Part shown: positions 17,545 through 24,626 of the stretch, in pieces | Layout: the number at the start of each line of letters is the position of its first letter | How positions within the stretch are numbered: position 1 is the stretch's first letter | NCBI RefSeq assembly: GCF_021233435.1 | Contig: NZ_CP089468.1 | Coordinates: 372,001-436,000 of the forward strand | Reading direction: 5' to 3' | Length of the DNA stretch: 64,000 nucleotides | Source of the DNA: Halobacterium noricense | GTDB lineage: Archaea > Halobacteriota > Halobacteria > Halobacteriales > Halobacteriaceae | Translations under genes and position numbers: made by a program | Notes under the pieces: model-generated | Told to the model about the DNA's origin: nothing | The model's database searches: none | The model's input: the letters and a program-made list of their open reading frames with translations, nothing else

Positions 17545-17949
17545 TCAGTACTCGTCTTCGATGATTTCGCCGACCGCGAAGTTCGACTTCACTTCGGTCA
17601 CTTCGACTTTCACGCGCTCGCCGATTTCGGCGTCCGGCACGATGATGACGTAGCCGCGTTCGACGCGCGCGATGCCGTCGCCCTGCTTGCCGATGTCCTC
17701 GATTTCGACGTACCGAATCTCGCCCTCCTCGACGGGGGGCTGGGGTTCGGACTCGGCGGGCTCGCTCGTCGTCTCGGTTTCGGTGCCGGCCTCGGCTTCG
17801 GCCTGCGAGATGAGCGCGACGCGGTAGACGTCGCCGGGTTCGACGGAGCCAGCTTCGACTTCGCTCCGCGGGATTTCGACGACGTACTCGTCGTCCTTGA
17901 CAGTCACTTCCGCACTGAACAGACAAAGGAGTTGGTCAGAGATTTCCAT
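17545..17949 (-). CDS. TRAM domain protein
   Basis: 134 residues. The C-terminal 60 (VEIEDIGKQGDGIARVERGYVIIVPDAEIGERVKVEVTEV) form a TRAM domain, a small RNA-binding beta-barrel present in RNA-modifying enzymes and in archaeal single-domain proteins proposed as RNA chaperones. The N-terminal half is a separate beta unit (DDEYVVEIPRSEVEAGSVEPGDVYRVALI), joined by a Glu/Thr/Pro-rich linker. Convergent with the radical SAM gene, which may also act on RNA. The next gene upstream on this strand is 75 bp away. Confidence 0.85.
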   Translation of the reverse strand: MEISDQLLCLFSAEVTVKDDEYVVEIPRSEVEAGSVEPGDVYRVALISQAEAEAGTETETTSEPAESEPQPPVEEGEIRYVEIEDIGKQGDGIARVERGYVIIVPDAEIGERVKVEVTEVKSNFAVGEIIEDEY

Positions 17950-18024
17950 GACGGGCCTCCATTCGTGCGTGTCGGCCCCGTGACTTAATCGTTGCCACGG
18001 CCCCGCCGCACGACGACCACCCAC

Positions 18025-18720
18025 TCAACCCTCGTAGGCCGTCCCATCCGGACGTTTCGCGCCCTCGGAGTCGTGCACGACTGTCTCGTCGGGGCCGAGG
18101 TTCGCGGGCTCGTAGTTGTCCCGGACGGCGATGGCCTCCTCGATGTCGCGCACCGCCCGCTCCTTCAGCGCGTCCGCCAGCGACTCGGCGTCCTCGCGGG
18201 AGATGTTCCGCCCGAGTCCCTCGCACTCGTGGGCACGAACCATTCCTGACTCGTCGCCGGTTTCACCGGCTTCCCGTTGCCCGTCTAGAGCAACGCTGTC
18301 CACCGCTTCGCCCATCGGCTGACTCGTCCCACCGAGCGCGACGCTGAACGGGTACGTCTCGCAGATGAGCGGCCGACTGTCGTGGACTGTGCACGCCCCT
18401 GTCCCGTCCTCGTCCTCCTCGTAGAACGTGCAGTCCCCGCACGCGGCCGTCTGGAGCGCCCACTCGAACGTCTCTCCTGTCCCGTCCTCGTCGAGCCCGT
18501 ACGGCATCGGGCGCGCAATCTCGCGCCAATCTCGCTCTGTTGCGTCCTCCAGTTCCCGAACTTCGTCGGGGAACACGGTCGCCGTGTGCGGGTCGTCGTC
18601 CTCGCTCTTACAGCACGCCCCACACCGCGTGCACTCGAAGCCGATGGTCTCGATGGCGTCCGCGAGGGCCGCCACGTCGAGACTACGGGCGCGTTCGAGT
18701 TCGACTTCGAGCTCCTCCAT
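18025..18720 (-). CDS. YkgJ-family cysteine-cluster protein
   Basis: 231 residues. Cys pattern CTRCGACC near residue 30, then CGDC, CTVH and CETYPF, matching the YkgJ/Fe-S or zinc-cluster family of unknown function. Residues about 141-160 (SVALDGQREAGETGDES) look like an insert absent from the cysteine core; its DNA contains two hairpins, one sharing 21 of 24 bases with an insert in metG. The N-terminus is a charged helix (MEELEVELERARSLD). ATG at 18720. Confidence 0.82.
   Translation of the reverse strand: MEELEVELERARSLDVAALADAIETIGFECTRCGACCKSEDDDPHTATVFPDEVRELEDATERDWREIARPMPYGLDEDGTGETFEWALQTAACGDCTFYEEDEDGTGACTVHDSRPLICETYPFSVALGGTSQPMGEAVDSVALDGQREAGETGDESGMVRAHECEGLGRNISREDAESLADALKERAVRDIEEAIAVRDNYEPANLGPDETVVHDSEGAKRPDGTAYEG
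18256..18295. repeat. Tandem hairpins inside the YkgJ-like gene
   Basis: First hairpin 18256-18270: arms GCCGGT/ACCGGC, loop TTC. Second 18275-18295: arms CGTTGC/GCAACG around nine bases. The second aligns with the metG hairpin at 46696-46716, including flanks, with three differences over 24 bases. Confidence 0.88.
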
Positions 18721-18808
18721 GGCCGTGGGTTGGCAGCGAGTGCGGAAAAGATTCGCGGGCTAGGGATTGCCTGTTCTATTTCTCCGATAGGCTCTGGCTA
18801 CGACACTT

Positions 18809-18922
18809 CGAAAGCCCCCTCCCGCTCGCGGCCGCTCGCTCGCTGTGCTCCTCGCTCACTGCGTTTGCTGCGGTGCTTGCGTCGCGACCGACCGCGACCG
18901 GTCGGCCCCTTTCAGTCCCGCC
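18809..18922. repeat. Intergenic haloarchaeal repeat element with CGAAAGCCCC / GCCCCTTTCAGTCCCG ends
   Basis: The spacer 18721-18952 carries no convincing gene. This element begins CGAAAGCCCC and ends GGCCCCTTTCAGTCCCG, with CGCTCGCTCGCTG-type and CCGACC/GGTCGG inverted motifs between. The same two ends bracket the element at 34806-34986. It lies between the 5' end of the YkgJ-like gene and the 3' end of the hydrolase gene. Confidence 0.8.
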
Positions 18923-18952
18923 CTATCGGCTGATTCAATTTTTCACCGGCTA

Positions 18953-19723
18953 CTATTGGCCGGCTGGCAGGCTGGCGCGGTCGCCGTCCCACTCGACGTG
19001 CCCCTCGACGGCGAGCTTCTGGAGGTGTGCGCGGACCACCTTCGCGGCGAGGCTGCGGGCGTCGCCGAGCGCTTTCTCGTAGGCGGCGTCGAGAATTTCG
19101 TCGACGGTCTCGGCGCCGGAGTCGACGGCTGCGCGGACGCTGCGCTCGCGGTCGCGGCGGTGGAAGTACGTCTCGCGGATGCGCTCGTCGGGATTCTCGA
19201 TAGGGTCGCCGTGGCCGGGGTAGAGCGTGTCGAAGTCGCGAGCGAGCAGGCGGCGGAGGGACGCGAGATACGTGCGCACGTCGCCGTCGGGCGTACCGAC
19301 GAAGACGCTGCCGTCCGCGAACACGAGGTCGCCGGTCACGGCTTCGCCGTCCGCGACGAACGCGACGTGGTCGGGGGCGTGGCCCGGTGTCGTCAGCACG
19401 GAGACGCCGGTGTCAGCGATGGTGTCGCCCGGGTGGAACAGTCGGTCGGGTTCGACGCCGGTCGCGTCCGCGAAGCGCTCGGCGAACGACGCGTGCGCCC
19501 AGACGGTCGCGTCGGCTTCGGCCGCGTAGTCGGCGACGGCGTCGACGTGGTCGGGGTGCGTGTGTGTGACCGCGACGTGGTCGATGGATTCAGCGGCGTC
19601 GTCGAGGGCGGACGTGCGGGCCGCGGGGTCGACGAGCAACCGCTCGTCGTCGCCGAGGACGTAGGCGTTCGTCGCGCCGCCGGGCACCGGCAGCTCCACT
19701 GGAACGGCGTAGAGCGCTATCAC
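18953..19723 (-). CDS. MBL-fold metallo-hydrolase (LACTB2-like)
   Basis: 256 residues. The metal-binding motif HTHPDHVD (HxHxDH) is near residue 58; further ligands lie in TTPGHAPDHVAF, VTGDLVFADGSV and TLYPGHGDPI. The C-terminal 55 residues (VDEILDAAYEKALGDARSLAAKVVRAHLQKL) form a winged-helix-like cap as in LACTB2-type hydrolases. The substrate may be a thioester or nucleic acid. GTG at 19723 (VIALYAVPVELPVPGG) fits the family start; the longer upstream frame is not supported. Confidence 0.85.
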   Translation of the reverse strand: MIALYAVPVELPVPGGATNAYVLGDDERLLVDPAARTSALDDAAESIDHVAVTHTHPDHVDAVADYAAEADATVWAHASFAERFADATGVEPDRLFHPGDTIADTGVSVLTTPGHAPDHVAFVADGEAVTGDLVFADGSVFVGTPDGDVRTYLASLRRLLARDFDTLYPGHGDPIENPDERIRETYFHRRDRERSVRAAVDSGAETVDEILDAAYEKALGDARSLAAKVVRAHLQKLAVEGHVEWDGDRASLPAGQ

Positions 19724-19761
19724 GGGTGCAGAGACGAGGCCTGCGAGGAAAAGTCGGTGGT

Positions 19762-20031
19762 CTAGTCGTCGAGGAAGTACACTTGCTTGCGGGCGTCCTG
19801 GAAACTGTAGCGGGAGCCGACGAGGTCCGCGTCGTCGAGGCGGTTGAGCGCGTACCGGACGGTGCGGTCCGGCAGCAGGGACTCCTCGGCGAGCTGGCCC
19901 TGCGAGAGCGGCGCGTCGATTTCGAGCACTTTCGCGACGAGTTTCGCGCTCGGCGGAAGCTCGCGAAGACGCTCGCGGAATTCTTCGTCGTCCTGGATGA
20001 GTGACCGGTGTTCCGTGGCGGACGTGCTCAT
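19762..20031 (-). CDS. Winged helix-turn-helix transcriptional regulator, 89 aa
   Basis: 89 residues. The centre AKLVAKVLEIDAPLSQGQLAEESLLPDRTVRYALNRLDDADLV is a winged HTH of MarR/TrmB type, with the recognition helix around DRTVRYALNRL. The wing ends in SFQDARKQVYFLDD. No effector domain is present, so it is probably a constitutive or multimerising regulator. It lies 38 bp upstream of the MBL hydrolase and may share a transcript. A TATAC-N10-GTATA inverted repeat sits 50-70 bp upstream of its start. Confidence 0.82.
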   Translation of the reverse strand: MSTSATEHRSLIQDDEEFRERLRELPPSAKLVAKVLEIDAPLSQGQLAEESLLPDRTVRYALNRLDDADLVGSRYSFQDARKQVYFLDD

Positions 20032-20080
20032 GGAACTCCCTCACATGCTGAAAGAGGTAAAGGTTGTCTACCCGTGGGAC

Positions 20081-20100
20081 TATACACCTTATATCGTATA
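20081..20100. promoter_or_regulatory. TATAC-N10-GTATA inverted repeat upstream of the HTH gene
   Basis: Arms TATAC (20081-20085) and GTATA (20096-20100) in an AT-rich stretch between the HTH gene and the divergent methyltransferase. A candidate autoregulatory operator. The methyltransferase has its own TTTTAA box near 20250. Confidence 0.4.
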
Positions 20101-20285
20101 ATGACGATGCGAGCAAGCCCGCCGCCCGACGGCGACCCGTCACGTCACCTCGGTGTGGGCGAGTTGCAGGGACGACTGGGGGTCGTTCCTTCGGAGCGGC
20201 GCGCGTTCACGTCGTGGTACCGGTGTTCGTCGCGTGTTTTCCAGTACGGTTTTAACCACCCGTCTCCGAAGTGCAAGCGAGAAGC

Positions 20286-20990
20286 GTGAAGGGACAGGAG
20301 TGGTACCAGGCCACGGAGGTCGCCGAGGAGTACGACGAGAAGCGATTCTCCCGTGGCGGCCGGCTCATCGACCGACGGGAGAAACAGGCCGTCCTCGACG
20401 CGGTGGGACCGGTCGAGGACCAGCGCGTCCTCGAAATCGCGTGCGGCACGGGCCGCTTCACCGTGATGCTCGCCGAGCGCGGCGCGGACATCACGGGACT
20501 GGACATCTCCGGGCCGATGCTCCAGGAGGGACGCGAGAAGGCCCAGCGCGCGGACGTCGCCGACACTATCGACTTCATGCGCGGCGATGCCGGCCGGCTC
20601 CCGTTCCCGGACGACCACTTCGACACCGTGTTCGCGATGCGATTTTTCCACCTCGCGGACACGCCGGCGAAGTTCCTCACGGAGATGGCCCGCGTCTCCA
20701 AGGACACCGTGTTCTTCGACACGTTCAACCGGTTCAGCACGCGCTCGCTGTACAACTGGCTGCTCCCGATGGGGTCGCGGCTGTACGGCGACAGCGAGGT
20801 CCGCGGGCTCGTCGGCGAAGCCGGACTGGACCTCGTGCGGGACGAACACGACTTCGTCGTCCCGTACGGGTTCTACCGCAAAGTTCCGGACTGGATCGCC
20901 GGCCCGATTCGGCGCGCGGACACGGCCATCGGCGAGACGCCGGTCGGCCGCGCGCTCGCGTCGGTCTCCTACTGGCACACGAGCGTCTGA
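20286..20990 (+). CDS. Class I SAM-dependent methyltransferase
   Basis: 234 residues. Motif I VLEIACGTGRFTVMLAERGADITGLD binds SAM; the following DFMRGDAGRLPFPDDHFDTVFAMRFFHL is motif II/III of the UbiE/COQ5-like group. The N-terminus EWYQATEVAEEYDEKRFSRGG is common in small-molecule methyltransferases. GTG at 20286 lies about 30 bp after a GGTTTTAACC box, suggesting a leaderless transcript. A glycosyltransferase follows in the same direction with its own TTTTTA box, so it need not be an operon. Acceptor unknown. Confidence 0.85.
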   Translation: MKGQEWYQATEVAEEYDEKRFSRGGRLIDRREKQAVLDAVGPVEDQRVLEIACGTGRFTVMLAERGADITGLDISGPMLQEGREKAQRADVADTIDFMRGDAGRLPFPDDHFDTVFAMRFFHLADTPAKFLTEMARVSKDTVFFDTFNRFSTRSLYNWLLPMGSRLYGDSEVRGLVGEAGLDLVRDEHDFVVPYGFYRKVPDWIAGPIRRADTAIGETPVGRALASVSYWHTSV

Positions 20991-21079
20991 CGGAAACCCG
21001 CGGTTCGTATGAGCTCGCGGACGATTTCGGCGGGTTTCGACCCGGGACGTTTTTACCACCGCGTAGACTCGTGTACGCT

Positions 21080-22000
21080 ATGGACCTCTCGGTAGTGGTG
21101 CCCACCCTCAACGGCCGCGACGTGCTCGCTGCGTCGCTGGACGCGCTCGCGGCCCACGCACCCGACGCCGAGGTCGTGGTCGTCAACGGCCCGTCCGTGG
21201 ACGGCACGTCCGGGATGGTGCGCGACCACGACGCAGCCGACTTGCTGTTGGAAGTCTCCGAGCGGAATCTCAACGCCTCCCGGAACGCCGGCATCGCCGC
21301 CGCGGACGGCGACGTCGTCGCGTTCGTCGGGCAGGACTCCCAAATTCGGGAGGGCTGGGTAGAGGCCGTCGAGCAAGCACTCGACGGCGGCGCGGACGCG
21401 GTCACTGGCCCCGTCCACCACCGCGTCGAAGGCGGCGTCACCACGGAATCCGTCGAGACAGCGACTGTCGCGGGCCGCCACGTCACGTACTTCGACGGCG
21501 GTAACGTCGCGTTCGTCCGAGACGCCATCGACGCTCTCGACGGGTTCGACGAGTACCTCCAGACCGGGGCCGCGCGGGACGCCGCCCACCGGCTCGCAGG
21601 CATGGACCGCGACGTCGCGTGGGGCGCGGACGCGGTCGTGCTCCGCGAGGAGAAAGACGACATCCGCCACCGACTCCCGGAGGACGCCGAGGAGACCGCG
21701 TGGGGGCTGAAGTACCGCGCGCTTGCGTACCGCCTCGTGAAGAACTACGGGTTCGGCGCGCGCATCGCCGCCCGCATCGCGAAGTACGCGGTCGGGGATG
21801 CGTTCTCGGTCGGTGGCGACGTGCTCCGCGGCGACGTCAAACTCACGGAGTGGGCGGCCGCCGGCAGCGCCGTCGTCCCGAACGTCTGGACGGGCAGCCA
21901 GGACGGGATGTCCGCGCGCATGGCGGACCGAACACTCCGACGCAACCCCAACGGCGTCTCCGCGCGCATGGACCGCACGATGGTCCGCCACGACTGCTGA
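21080..22000 (+). CDS. Family 2 glycosyltransferase
   Basis: 306 residues. GT-A fold start DLSVVVPTLNGRDVLAASLDAL, nucleotide contact VVVNGPSVDGT, and NASRNAGIAAADGDVVAFVGQDS, where QDS replaces the common DxD. The C-terminal 80 residues are helical and basic-aromatic (LKYRALAYRLVKNYGFGARIAARIAKY), probably membrane-associated. A TTTTTACC box at about 21049 precedes the ATG by 30 bp. Likely acts on a lipid or envelope glycan; substrate not assignable. Confidence 0.85.
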   Translation: MDLSVVVPTLNGRDVLAASLDALAAHAPDAEVVVVNGPSVDGTSGMVRDHDAADLLLEVSERNLNASRNAGIAAADGDVVAFVGQDSQIREGWVEAVEQALDGGADAVTGPVHHRVEGGVTTESVETATVAGRHVTYFDGGNVAFVRDAIDALDGFDEYLQTGAARDAAHRLAGMDRDVAWGADAVVLREEKDDIRHRLPEDAEETAWGLKYRALAYRLVKNYGFGARIAARIAKYAVGDAFSVGGDVLRGDVKLTEWAAAGSAVVPNVWTGSQDGMSARMADRTLRRNPNGVSARMDRTMVRHDC

Positions 22001-22008
22001 CTGTTCTA

Positions 22009-22029
22009 GACGCTGCGCTCCGCGGCGTC
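22009..22029. terminator. Hairpin between convergent genes
   Basis: Arms GACGCTGCG/CGCGGCGTC with one wobble pair and CTC loop, located between the glycosyltransferase stop and the stop of the convergent 40-residue gene. A possible bidirectional terminator and a near-perfect member of the triloop hairpin class. Confidence 0.5.
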
Positions 22030-22150
22030 AGGCGTCGCCGTGCAACCACTCAGCGAGGAACGACGCGAGGTTGACGAACGTGTACGCGCCGTACAGCATC
22101 ACGCCGACGGCGACCGCGAGCAGCACCATCCACTCTAACTGCGCGCTCAT
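22028..22150 (-). CDS. Small single-pass membrane protein, 40 aa
   Basis: 40 residues from the ATG at 22150: MSAQLEWMVLLAVAVGVML, then YGAYTFVNLASFLAEWLHGDA. A hydrophobic helix of about 24 residues fills the first two thirds and an amphipathic tail follows. Codon usage is GC-rich at third positions like real genes here. It is 47 bp downstream of the amidohydrolase gene on the same strand. Function unknown; too short to judge by homology alone. Confidence 0.6.
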   Translation of the reverse strand: MSAQLEWMVLLAVAVGVMLYGAYTFVNLASFLAEWLHGDA

Positions 22151-22197
22151 ACGTTCCGACACTCCCGGCGGCTGGATAGGCTTTCTGTCGGCCGGCG

Positions 22198-23016
22198 TCA
22201 CTCCCGGTCGAGGCCGGGGACGACCCGCACCGGGTTCTTCCCGAGCACCTTCCGCATCGCGTCCTCGGTGACGTCGAGGGTGAGTATCTCCATGACCGCG
22301 ACGTTCGGGTGGGTGTCGGGCGCACCGCTTCCGAAGACGACGCGGTCGGGGTGTTCGACGATGGCGTGTTCGAGGAGTTCGCGGTACCGCACCGCCGCAG
22401 TATCGAGGTAGAGGTCCTCGTAGGAGTCGAGCAGCGAGACGGCTTCGTGCATCAATTCGCGGTCGAGCGGGTGGCCGCCGAAGTGCGCGAGCACGACCGG
22501 GAACTCGCGGTCGAGCAGCGTGGCTTCGAGCGCGCTCGGCGGGAACCCCTCGCCGCCGTGAACGAGCACCGGGAGCCCGACGTCGTCGAGCACGTCGAGG
22601 ACGTCTGGTTCGGGGAGGCCGTCGCGGGTCGGGTCGAGCTTGAAGCCGTGGAAGCGGTCGTCGTAGGCGTACTGTTCGACGTCCTCGGGGGAGGTCTGCC
22701 AGTCCGACCGATTCGACCGGAGGTTCTTCAGGCGGGAGGTCGCGCTGTCGCCGGGGTCGCGCGGGCCGTCGATGCGCGCGAACGCGATGAACGGGCGCTG
22801 GACGGCCTGCCGGGCGACCGCGTTGTTCGCGCGGAGGTAGCCCTGTTCGCCCTTACGTGGTCCGGGGAAGACGACCGAGCGGACGACGCCGGCTTGGTGC
22901 ATCTCGCGTTCGAGGTCTTCGCCGTCGATGGTGCGGCCCCGGACTGGTCGCCCCGGGCCGGCGTGGAGCCGCGCGTGCAGGTCCACAATCCGGAACCCGT
23001 GCTCCAGTTCGAGCAT
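22198..23016 (-). CDS. Amidohydrolase-family protein (TIM barrel)
   Basis: 272 residues. Barrel motifs: IVDLHARLHAG (metal-binding DxH), GFKLDPTRDGLP, PVLVHGGEGFPPSA, VVLAHFGGHP and DRVVFGSGAPDTHP, which follow the order of the amidohydrolase-2 group of decarboxylases and hydrolases. The C-terminus ends at MRKVLGKNPVRVV, as in the family, where Asn-Pro closes the barrel. ATG at 23016; the SAM hydrolase gene lies 42 bp upstream on the same strand. Substrate unknown. Confidence 0.82.
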   Translation of the reverse strand: MLELEHGFRIVDLHARLHAGPGRPVRGRTIDGEDLEREMHQAGVVRSVVFPGPRKGEQGYLRANNAVARQAVQRPFIAFARIDGPRDPGDSATSRLKNLRSNRSDWQTSPEDVEQYAYDDRFHGFKLDPTRDGLPEPDVLDVLDDVGLPVLVHGGEGFPPSALEATLLDREFPVVLAHFGGHPLDRELMHEAVSLLDSYEDLYLDTAAVRYRELLEHAIVEHPDRVVFGSGAPDTHPNVAVMEILTLDVTEDAMRKVLGKNPVRVVPGLDRE

Positions 23017-23058
23017 ACGCGTAGGTCACTGTCCGGGTATTTCGATGTGACGGTGCCC

Positions 23059-23862
23059 CTACAGCGAGAGTTCCACGGGACTGCCGGGTTCGACGCCGAA
23101 CGCGTCGTCGCCGCGCCCGCGGTTCACGGCGAGTTCGACGTTCCCGTGGCTGCCGACCGTCACGACGCGCTCGCCGGGCTCGACGTGAGCGTACGAGGGT
23201 TCGACGCGCACGCGGTCGCGGTTCACGCGCACCGAGTCACCGACGCGGTCGGCGACGACGCGCCCCGGGAGGTTCGTGATGGCGTTCCCGAAGCCGTCCA
23301 CGACGAGCACCTCGCCGCGGAGCACGTCGCCCGTGAGGTCGGGGTCGGGGAACGCGACGGCCGCGTAGTCGTCGAGGCGCTCGTAGCCCGGGTAGTCGTC
23401 GAAGGCCTCGACACCGTTATCAGAACTGCATTCTGATAGCCCGTCAGACGTAGTCTGACGACTGCGCTCGTGCACCTCAGCGGCCGCGGGCGCGAACACG
23501 TCCCGGCCGTGGAACGTCGAACTCGCGGGGTCCTCGACCGCGATTTCGAACACCTCCACGTCCTCGGCGAGCCGTCGCGCCGCGGGAATCGCGACGCCGT
23601 TGTCCGGCGCGACGATGGCGTGACGGCCCGCGCGGACGACCACCGCCTTCCGGTCCGTGCCGACGCCCGGGTCGACGACGACCAGGTGGACCGCCGGCGG
23701 GAAGTACGGCAGCACCTCGCGCAGCCAGAACGCCGTCGCGCGCACGTTCTGCCGCGGGAAGTCGTGTGCGACGTCGACGAGGCGCGCGTCCGTCGACTGG
23801 AGGACGACACCCTTCATCGCCGCCGGGTACGGCGAGCCGAAGTCGGAACTCAGCGTTATCAT
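23059..23862 (-). CDS. SAM hydroxide adenosyltransferase (DUF62, SAM hydrolase/halogenase family)
   Basis: 267 residues. Family motifs: ITLSSDFGSPYPAAMKGV at the N-terminus, VVVDPGVGTDRKAVVV with the D...R pair, STFHGRDVFAPAAA and VDGFGNAITN. Members split S-adenosylmethionine into adenosine and methionine, or halogenate it; no halogenase loop is evident. Residues about 131-152 (ERSRQTTSDGLSECSSDNGVE) form a hydrophilic insert coded by two hairpins at 23418-23460. The neighbour upstream, NadM, is 42 bp away on the same strand, suggesting an adenine-nucleotide-related operon. Confidence 0.87.
   Translation of the reverse strand: MITLSSDFGSPYPAAMKGVVLQSTDARLVDVAHDFPRQNVRATAFWLREVLPYFPPAVHLVVVDPGVGTDRKAVVVRAGRHAIVAPDNGVAIPAARRLAEDVEVFEIAVEDPASSTFHGRDVFAPAAAEVHERSRQTTSDGLSECSSDNGVEAFDDYPGYERLDDYAAVAFPDPDLTGDVLRGEVLVVDGFGNAITNLPGRVVADRVGDSVRVNRDRVRVEPSYAHVEPGERVVTVGSHGNVELAVNRGRGDDAFGVEPGSPVELSL
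23418..23460. repeat. Two tandem hairpins inside the SAM hydrolase gene
   Basis: 23418-23438: arms TATCAGAA/TTCTGATA around CTGCA. 23442-23460: arms CGTCAGAC/GTCTGACG around GTA. Three bases lie between. Arm sequences resemble those at 10692-10712 (TCAGAAC). Confidence 0.9.
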
Positions 23863-23904
23863 ACGTCGTGCTTACAGCGCCGTCGTTGAAAACTGCTCGC
23901 CGGC

Positions 23905-24420
23905 CTACTCGCCGGTGTCCGTGTCGCTGACCCTTCGGATGCGGTCGATGCCGTCGATTTCGTCGATGACGTCCGCGACCGGCTTCGGGATGAGTTCGCG
24001 CCAGTCGCCGCCCGCCGCCATCCGGCGGCGGATTTCGGTGCCTTCGAGCACGTCGCGCTCGAACATCGGGGACTGCCGGACCTCGATACCGGCTTCGTCG
24101 AACAGCCGGATGACCAGCGGGTTGTTCGAGTACGCCACGTCGAAGTTCGGGCTCATCGACTGGACGTGGCTCACCCAGACCGCGTTCCGGTCGAGGTCCT
24201 CGATGGGGACCGCGTACGTCACGAGGTCGAAGTCCACGAGGGACTTCGTTATCATCATGATGCGCTCGCCCGCGGTGAACGGGTTCCGCGTGGTGTGGGA
24301 GTCGCCGGCGCTCCCGATGCCGACGACGAGCTCGTCGACCTCGGTGGCAATCTGCTCGACGACGCGGTGGTGGCCGTTGTGGTACGGCTGGAAGCGACCG
24401 ATGTAGAACCCGCGGGTCAT
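23905..24420 (-). CDS. nadM: Nicotinamide-nucleotide adenylyltransferase, archaeal NadM
   Basis: 171 residues. The nucleotidyltransferase signature GRFQPYHNGHH at residue 8 binds ATP; the second motif EGTEIRRRMAAG corresponds to ISGTxxR. VGIGSAGDSHTTRNPFTAGERIMMI is the middle NMN-binding part. It joins NMN and ATP to make NAD. ATG at 24420 gives MTRGFYIGRFQP; a longer in-frame start at 24438 is unlikely because a TATTCTTATAGG box (24449-24460) sits about 30 bp upstream of 24420. Confidence 0.92.
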   Translation of the reverse strand: MTRGFYIGRFQPYHNGHHRVVEQIATEVDELVVGIGSAGDSHTTRNPFTAGERIMMITKSLVDFDLVTYAVPIEDLDRNAVWVSHVQSMSPNFDVAYSNNPLVIRLFDEAGIEVRQSPMFERDVLEGTEIRRRMAAGGDWRELIPKPVADVIDEIDGIDRIRRVSDTDTGE

Positions 24421-24448
24421 TTCCTCACCTCGAAACACCTCGTCAGCG

Positions 24449-24460
24449 CCTATAAGAATG
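24449..24460 (-). promoter_or_regulatory. TATA-like promoter of nadM
   Basis: Read on the minus strand CATTCTTATAGG, 29-40 bp upstream of the nadM ATG, consistent with leaderless transcription. Confidence 0.6.
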
Positions 24461-24577
24461 GCGAGTTCGGCGCAACCGGCTGTTCGGCCCTGCTAGTGCC
24501 GGTCGGCGAAATCCTGTTCGGGTGCCTGAGCGCTCGAAACCGGGGAATACGGCCGGTTACGCGTTCCGACGAGGGAG

Positions 24578-24588
24578 AAAGTATATCA
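24578..24588 (+). promoter_or_regulatory. TATA-like promoter of lonB
   Basis: AAAGTATATCA about 40-49 bp upstream of the lonB ATG. The spacer 24421-24626 holds this and the divergent nadM promoter and shows no gene. Confidence 0.6.
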
Positions 24589-24626
24589 GTCGCCCGTCCT
24601 TGGTTTCACGTGTCGAAATCACTTCT

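Noticed and set aside
20101-20289. 62-residue open frame before the methyltransferase
   Set aside because: It overlaps the methyltransferase start and its residues (MTMRASPPPDGD) show no conserved pattern.
23411-23460. CRISPR-like repeats
   Set aside because: The palindromes are single or paired hairpins without regular spacers or leader; no cas genes are present.
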